Notes under the pieces: generated by a model
What the model was told of the DNA's origin: nothing
The model's input: only the letters and a program-made list of their open reading frames with translations
Databases searched by the model: none
Assembly (NCBI GenBank): GCA_003165115.1
Contig: PLSJ01000086.1
Span: forward strand, 1 to 17,979
Length of the DNA: 17,979 bases
Direction of reading: 5' to 3'
DNA from: Syntrophaceae bacterium
Lineage (GTDB): Bacteria > Desulfobacterota > Syntrophorhabdia > Syntrophorhabdales > WCHB1-27
Shown: positions 14,330 to 17,979 of the stretch, in pieces
Layout of the letters: every line of letters starts with the position of its first letter
How positions within the stretch are numbered: the first letter of the stretch is position 1
Position numbers and translations under genes: made by a program

Positions 14330-14783
14330 TCGATAACTCCTTCTTTTCTAACTGCCGCACTTTCTCCAGGCGCCTCGTGAAGCGCCCGGCACCTATAAAA
14401 CGGGCGGACAGGAAGGCTTTCACCAGGTCCCAGGCCAGGGCGGGTCCGACCACCCTGCCCCCAAGGCAGAGCACGTTCATATCGTCGTCCTCGACCCCCT
14501 GGTGGGCGGAAAAGACCTCGTGCACGAGGGCCGCGCGCACGCCCGCCACCTTGTTGGCCGCGATAGACGCACCCACGCCGCTGCCGCATACGGCTATTCC
14601 CCGCTCCACCTGTTTTTTGGCCACGGCCAAGGCCATGGGGACCACAAAGTCCGGGTAGTCGTCCGCGGGGTCAAGGACGGAGGGACCGAAATCGACGACC
14701 TCGTGGCCCCCTTCCCTGAGCAGCACCACGAGCCGTTCCTTCAATTCGAAGCCGCCATGGTCCGCCGCCAGTCCTATCCGCAC
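14322..14783 (-). CDS. rpiB: Ribose-5-phosphate isomerase B family protein
   Basis: About 153 residues. The GTG at 14781-14783 is chosen because a strong GGAGG lies 8 bases upstream and homology starts there (RIGLAADHGGFELKERL). A longer frame to 14873 would overlap the kinase gene without reason. RpiB/LacA-LacB fold: D8/H9 in AADHGG, active-site C66 in VCGSGVGASIAANKVAGVRAAL, and the tail GRFTRRLEKV. It interconverts ribose 5-phosphate and ribulose 5-phosphate, feeding transketolase. The segment SAHQGVEDDDMNVLCLGG departs from the usual SARQGVEHDDMNVLCLGG. His99, the ring-opening base of E. coli RpiB, is Asp here, and Arg94 is His. Activity or specificity may therefore differ. It starts 4 bases after the kinase stop and overlaps pgi by 8 bp. 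Confidence 0.9.
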   Translation of the reverse strand: MRIGLAADHGGFELKERLVVLLREGGHEVVDFGPSVLDPADDYPDFVVPMALAVAKKQVERGIAVCGSGVGASIAANKVAGVRAALVHEVFSAHQGVEDDDMNVLCLGGRVVGPALAWDLVKAFLSARFIGAGRFTRRLEKVRQLEKKELSNE

Positions 14784-14787
14784 GCTC

Positions 14788-15777
14788 TTATCCTCCGACC
14801 GGGCCTTCCGTCTCGCCGCCAAACGCGCGCATCGCGAGGCTTGCCGCCCCCACGACCCCCGCGCCCGGCCCAAGCATGCCCGGCACTATCTCGCAAGAGG
14901 CGCTCGCCGATGCGAGGGCGTCCTGCATCACCCCGCGGCGCACCCGGTCGATCATCTCGGGCAGACCGTCGATGACGCCTCCCCCGAGGACCAGCCGTGC
15001 AGGGTTAAACGCGTTCACGAGGCTGACGCAGCCCGTAGCGAGCGCCCGTCCCACGCCGTCGAGGAGGTCCAAGCAAAGCGCATCACCGCGATGCGCGCAC
15101 TGTGCGACCGTTTCAGCGGTGACCGCTTCCGGGGCGCCGCCTGCCGCGGCGAGGAGCATGCTGCCCGAGGCCGGGTCCCGGCCTATCATCCCGCGAGCCT
15201 CGCGCGCGATGGCCCATCCGCTGGCGAGCGCCTCCAGACATCCCCTGTTGCCGCACGTGCAGGGCGGGCCGTTCATGTCGATGACGATATGGCCCAGCTC
15301 TCCCGCGCTGTTGGCATGGCCCGACAACACGCGGCCGCCGCTGACCACGCCGCCGCCTATGCCGGTTCCCACGAAGAGGCATATTACGTCATCGAATCCT
15401 TTCCCCGCGCCGTAAAGCCATTCCCCCCAGGTGACGGCCCGCACGTCGTTGGTCACGACAGCGGCCATTTCGAGTGCCTCCTCCAGGTCGGCGCGGAGCG
15501 GCACTTCGCGCCAGTTGAGATTCGGCCCAAACAGCACGCGGCCGGTGTGCCTCTCGATCTGGCCGGCAACACCGACGCCTATGCCGACAGGCGCCTTCCC
15601 CGCCCTCTCCGTCAAGAGCCTCGCGGCTTCCACTATATCGCGCTCGACCGCGGCCGGTGTGCCCTCCACATTTGTCGGCACCCTGATCGAGTCGACGATC
15701 TTCCCGCCCCACTCAACCCTCGCCACCTCAAGCTTTGTGGCGCCCAGGTCGACACCCACAGCCCAGTATCCGTTCAT
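14788..15777 (-). CDS. glk: ROK-family glucokinase
   Basis: 329 residues. The ATP phosphate loop is GVDLGATK (8-15), and the catalytic base is D111 in VVTNDVRAVTWGE. The second phosphate loop is FVGTGIGGGVV (135-145). Sugar and zinc-binding residues are E160/H163 in GELGH and the CTCGNRGCLE cluster (C173, C175, C180), and LVLGGGV lies near the C-terminus. ROK kinases with this zinc motif are mostly glucokinases. Fructokinase or N-acetylmannosamine kinase is less likely but possible. It is the first gene of a five-gene minus-strand operon. SD is GGGAGGAT before ATG 15777. Its product, glucose 6-phosphate, is the substrate of the Pgi encoded two genes on. Confidence 0.93.
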   Translation of the reverse strand: MNGYWAVGVDLGATKLEVARVEWGGKIVDSIRVPTNVEGTPAAVERDIVEAARLLTERAGKAPVGIGVGVAGQIERHTGRVLFGPNLNWREVPLRADLEEALEMAAVVTNDVRAVTWGEWLYGAGKGFDDVICLFVGTGIGGGVVSGGRVLSGHANSAGELGHIVIDMNGPPCTCGNRGCLEALASGWAIAREARGMIGRDPASGSMLLAAAGGAPEAVTAETVAQCAHRGDALCLDLLDGVGRALATGCVSLVNAFNPARLVLGGGVIDGLPEMIDRVRRGVMQDALASASASCEIVPGMLGPGAGVVGAASLAMRAFGGETEGPVGG

Positions 15778-16002
15778 GTCACCATCCTCCCTCTCGCTTC
15801 TTTACTCCTTCTATAACTTGGAACCGACCGGCGTAACTTGCAAGTAAAAAGTGACGCAGTCCCGTGGGACGCCAAAGCACCGGCCCCGTCCTTGACGTCC
15901 GTGGAACGCGGGACTTATATAACTATAATTAGATAAATTCCGGCAGGCCGTCATGACGCGAAAGAAGTTGTGGAGCACACGATAAGTGAATAGGAGATAA
16001 TC
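15778..16002. other. Divergent glk/tkt intergenic region
   Basis: 225 bases. It holds the tkt promoter (separate entry), the direct repeat TAACTTG at 15814-15820 and 15834-15840 (exactly 20 bases apart), the palindrome ACTTGCAAGT at 15836-15845, and the inverted repeat GTCCC-GT-GGGAC at 15859-15870. These are candidate operators for co-control of both operons. No clean glk promoter could be picked. No coding signal is seen. Confidence 0.5.
15892..15920 (+). promoter_or_regulatory. Sigma70-like promoter of the transketolase operon
   Basis: TTGACG (15892-15897), a 17-base spacer and TTATAT (15915-15920), in an AT-rich patch about 80 bases before the tkt ATG. Spacing is ideal and both boxes are close to consensus. 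Confidence 0.65.
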
Positions 16003-17841
16003 ATGGCCCGGCAGGCACCAGGCTACCTCGAGAAATTGGCAAAATTGGTCCGGTACTACATTATCACCATGACATCGAAGGCGGGATCGGGTCATCCCAC
16101 GTCTTCCCTTTCCGCGGTCGAGCTTACCACCGGTCTCATGTTCGGCGGTTTTTTTCTTTACGACCCCGGCCGTCCGGCACTCCCGAATAACGACCGGTTC
16201 GTCCTGTCAAAGGGGCACGCCTCGCCCCTCCTCTACGCGCTCTGGGCCGTTGCGGGCCAGGTTACGGAAGAAGAGCTGTCGCAGTACCGGGTGTTCGGCA
16301 GCCGATTGGAGGGCCACCCGACACCCCATTTCCCCTATGTTGACGCCGCCACGGGATCACTCGGCCAGGGGCTTTCCATAGGCATAGGCATGGCCTTGAA
16401 CGCTAAATACCTCGATAAGCTGCCGTACAGGACCTATGTGCTCGTCGGCGACAGCGAGATGGCCGAGGGGTCGAACTGGGAGGCCCTGCAGATAGCCAGC
16501 CACTACAAGCTGGATAACCTGGTGGGCATACTGGATGTGAACCGCCTGGGCCAGAGGGGCGAAACCATGTATGGGTGGGACGTGGAGGCGTATGCGGAAA
16601 AGATCTCCGCCTTCGGCTGGGAGGCCGTGGTGATCGACGGCCACGCGTTCGACGAGGTGCTGTCGGCTTACAGGAAGGCGGCAGAGGTCAAAGAAAAACC
16701 GACAATGATCATTGCCCGCACCATCAAAGGCAAGGGCGCGCCGGCGGTGGAAAACAAGAACGGCTGGCACGGAAAGCCGTTGACAAAAGAGGATGCCGCC
16801 GAGGCGCTCGGGCTCCTTGAGCCGCTCGACAGGTCCGTGCGCGGAGAAATGACCCTTCCCGAAGACCTTATCCCTCCGAGACGGCCGCGCCAGGCGGCTG
16901 CTGCGCCCTCATATAAGCCTGGGGAGCCCGTCGCCACGAGGAAGGCGTACGGCAACGCCCTTGCGCGTCTCTACCCCGCTTTTCCCGAAATGGTGGTCCT
17001 CGACGGAGAGGTCAGCAATTCAACCTATGCCGAGATCTTTCACGAGGCCTTTCCCGAGCGCTACTTCGAGATGTATATTGCCGAGCAGAATATGGTCGGT
17101 ACGGCCATTGGCCTTTCCAGCCGCGGGAAGATCCCTTTCGTCTCCACCTTCGCCGCCTTCTTTACGAGGGCCTTCGACCAGATACGGATGAGCGGCTACT
17201 CCAACGCCAACATCAAATTCGCGGGCTCCCACGCCGGCGTCTCCATCGGCGAGGACGGTCCTTCCCAGATGGGGCTCGAAGACATCGCTATGTTCCGGAA
17301 TATCATCGACAGCGTCGTCCTCTACCCGTGTGACGCGGTCTCGACGGAAAAGCTCGTGGAACAGGCGGCAGGCATGGCCGGGATTGTTTACCTGCGGACG
17401 ACGAGAGGCGCCACATCCGTGATCTACGACCCCTCCGAGACGTTCGAGATAGGGGGGAACAAGCTATTGAGGAGCAGCGCCGGGGACCGGGTAGTTGTGA
17501 TCGCGGCGGGCGTCACCCTTTATGAGGCCCTGAACGCCCACGAGGAGCTGAAAAAGGAAGGGGTCTCCATAAAGGTGATCGACCTTTACTGCATAAAGCC
17601 TATCGACGCACATAAGCTCAAGGCGGCCCTGGGAGAGGTAAGAACGGTAGTCACGGTCGAGGACCACCACGCGGAAGGGGGACTGGGGGAGGCGGTAAGG
17701 AGCGCACTTGTGGGTGACGCGATAGCGGTGCACTCCCTGGCGGTGCGGAAGATCCCGAGGAGCGGCCACCCTTCGGAACTGATAGAGTACGAAGAAATAT
17801 CGAAGGCCGCCATCGTAAAAAAGGTGAAGGAGCTCATATGA
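16003..17841 (+). CDS. tkt: Transketolase (single-chain, animal/archaeal-like type)
   Basis: TPP-dependent enzyme moving two-carbon ketol units between sugar phosphates. 612 residues. The N-terminal TPP domain has AGSGHPTSSLSAVE (H31), LSKGHASP (H72) and the cofactor/metal motif GDSEMAEGSNWEA to VGILDVNRLGQ (149-184, D150 and N180). The second domain starts near 315 and carries the catalytic glutamate in YIAEQNMVGTAIGL. The C-terminal domain begins near 490. The LDVNRLGQ wording and roughly 620-residue length resemble human transketolase rather than the 660-residue E. coli type. SD AGGAG lies about 7 bases before ATG 16003. The transaldolase gene overlaps its stop by 4 bases (ATGA), so the two are translationally coupled. 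Confidence 0.95.
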   Translation: MARQAPGYLEKLAKLVRYYIITMTSKAGSGHPTSSLSAVELTTGLMFGGFFLYDPGRPALPNNDRFVLSKGHASPLLYALWAVAGQVTEEELSQYRVFGSRLEGHPTPHFPYVDAATGSLGQGLSIGIGMALNAKYLDKLPYRTYVLVGDSEMAEGSNWEALQIASHYKLDNLVGILDVNRLGQRGETMYGWDVEAYAEKISAFGWEAVVIDGHAFDEVLSAYRKAAEVKEKPTMIIARTIKGKGAPAVENKNGWHGKPLTKEDAAEALGLLEPLDRSVRGEMTLPEDLIPPRRPRQAAAAPSYKPGEPVATRKAYGNALARLYPAFPEMVVLDGEVSNSTYAEIFHEAFPERYFEMYIAEQNMVGTAIGLSSRGKIPFVSTFAAFFTRAFDQIRMSGYSNANIKFAGSHAGVSIGEDGPSQMGLEDIAMFRNIIDSVVLYPCDAVSTEKLVEQAAGMAGIVYLRTTRGATSVIYDPSETFEIGGNKLLRSSAGDRVVVIAAGVTLYEALNAHEELKKEGVSIKVIDLYCIKPIDAHKLKAALGEVRTVVTVEDHHAEGGLGEAVRSALVGDAIAVHSLAVRKIPRSGHPSELIEYEEISKAAIVKKVKELI

Positions 17842-17979
17842 GACCGCAGCAACTGAAGACGAGGATGTTCCTGGATGGCGGAAACCCCAATGAGACTGCC
17901 GAAGCGATACAGTTTCTCGGGTTCCTCGACGGCCAGACGACGAATCCCACGCTCATCTCGAAGAACCCCGGGGTCCGCG
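17838..17979 (+). CDS. tal: Transaldolase, 3'-truncated by the window
   Basis: Forty-seven residues are visible, starting at the ATG of the ATGA overlap with tkt. FLDGGNPNETAEAIQFLGFL followed by DGQTTNPTLISKNPG matches the first beta strand and the TTNP(T/S)L motif of class I transaldolases. These swap a dihydroxyacetone unit between sugar phosphates through a Schiff-base lysine, which lies beyond the window. It follows transketolase, as expected for the non-oxidative pentose phosphate pathway. The exact transaldolase subfamily cannot be settled from this fragment. Confidence 0.88.
   Translation, partial: MRPQQLKTRMFLDGGNPNETAEAIQFLGFLDGQTTNPTLISKNPGVR

Noticed and set aside
13526..14380. 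Plus-strand open frame (284 codons) over pgi and the end of rpiB
   Set aside because: Antisense shadow of pgi, no SD and no family features.
14784..14873. Longer rpiB start at ATG 14873
   Set aside because: It adds 30 Arg/Ala-rich residues overlapping the kinase gene. The GTG at 14783 has a strong SD and gives the normal length.
1..17979. CRISPR arrays, tRNA/rRNA genes, transposases or phage genes
   Set aside because: No regular repeat-spacer pattern, no cloverleaf or rRNA-like segments and no mobile-element proteins were seen on either strand.

Overview
The window looks like a chromosomal segment of an anaerobic, high-GC bacterium of the old Deltaproteobacteria (Desulfobacterota), perhaps near Syntrophorhabdus. 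This is an inference. It rests on the combination of a 4-hydroxybutyryl-CoA dehydratase-type [4Fe-4S]/FAD enzyme, a GEMM-I (cyclic-dinucleotide) riboswitch of the form common in Geobacter and its relatives, a PEP-CTERM exported protein, and a Ku/LigD pair with phosphoesterase-ligase-polymerase order. There are no rRNA or tRNA genes, no insertion sequences and no CRISPR array.

Layout. (1) Positions 1-3508, plus strand: the 3' part of ku, then ligD (bacterial non-homologous end joining), then a small glutaredoxin. (2) Positions 3549-4530, minus strand: a PEP-CTERM secreted protein preceded by a sigma70-like promoter and a GEMM-I riboswitch, so a surface protein apparently controlled by c-di-GMP or a related dinucleotide. 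(3) Positions 4637-9239: a probable catabolic island. A divergent succinyl-CoA-synthetase-like pair (sucC-sucD, minus strand) faces a GntR/FCD regulator and an AbfD-family dehydratase (plus strand). An AT-rich region with a palindrome and a shared 11-mer sits between them. (4) Positions 9336-10283, minus strand: a TPR-like lipoprotein and a small two-helix membrane protein, both orphans. (5) Positions 10453-17979: a sugar-phosphate cluster. The minus-strand operon runs ROK glucokinase, rpiB, pgi, HAD hydrolase, gnd. The divergent plus-strand operon is transketolase followed by transaldolase, which is cut off by the window end. Together they could phosphorylate glucose, interconvert hexose phosphates, and run the 6-phosphogluconate step plus the non-oxidative pentose phosphate pathway. 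No glucose-6-phosphate dehydrogenase is visible here.

Two genes (ku and the PEP-CTERM gene) are each broken by an apparent single-base deletion in a G run. Adding one G restores a full-length family-like protein in both. Two errors of the same kind within 4 kb point to sequencing or assembly error at least as much as to real mutation.

The most rewarding observations are the riboswitch upstream of the PEP-CTERM gene, the PEP-CTERM tail hidden in another frame, the SucCD/GntR/AbfD-like module with its candidate operators, a stand-alone Pgi of the transaldolase-Pgi fusion type, and an RpiB that lacks the usual catalytic histidine.
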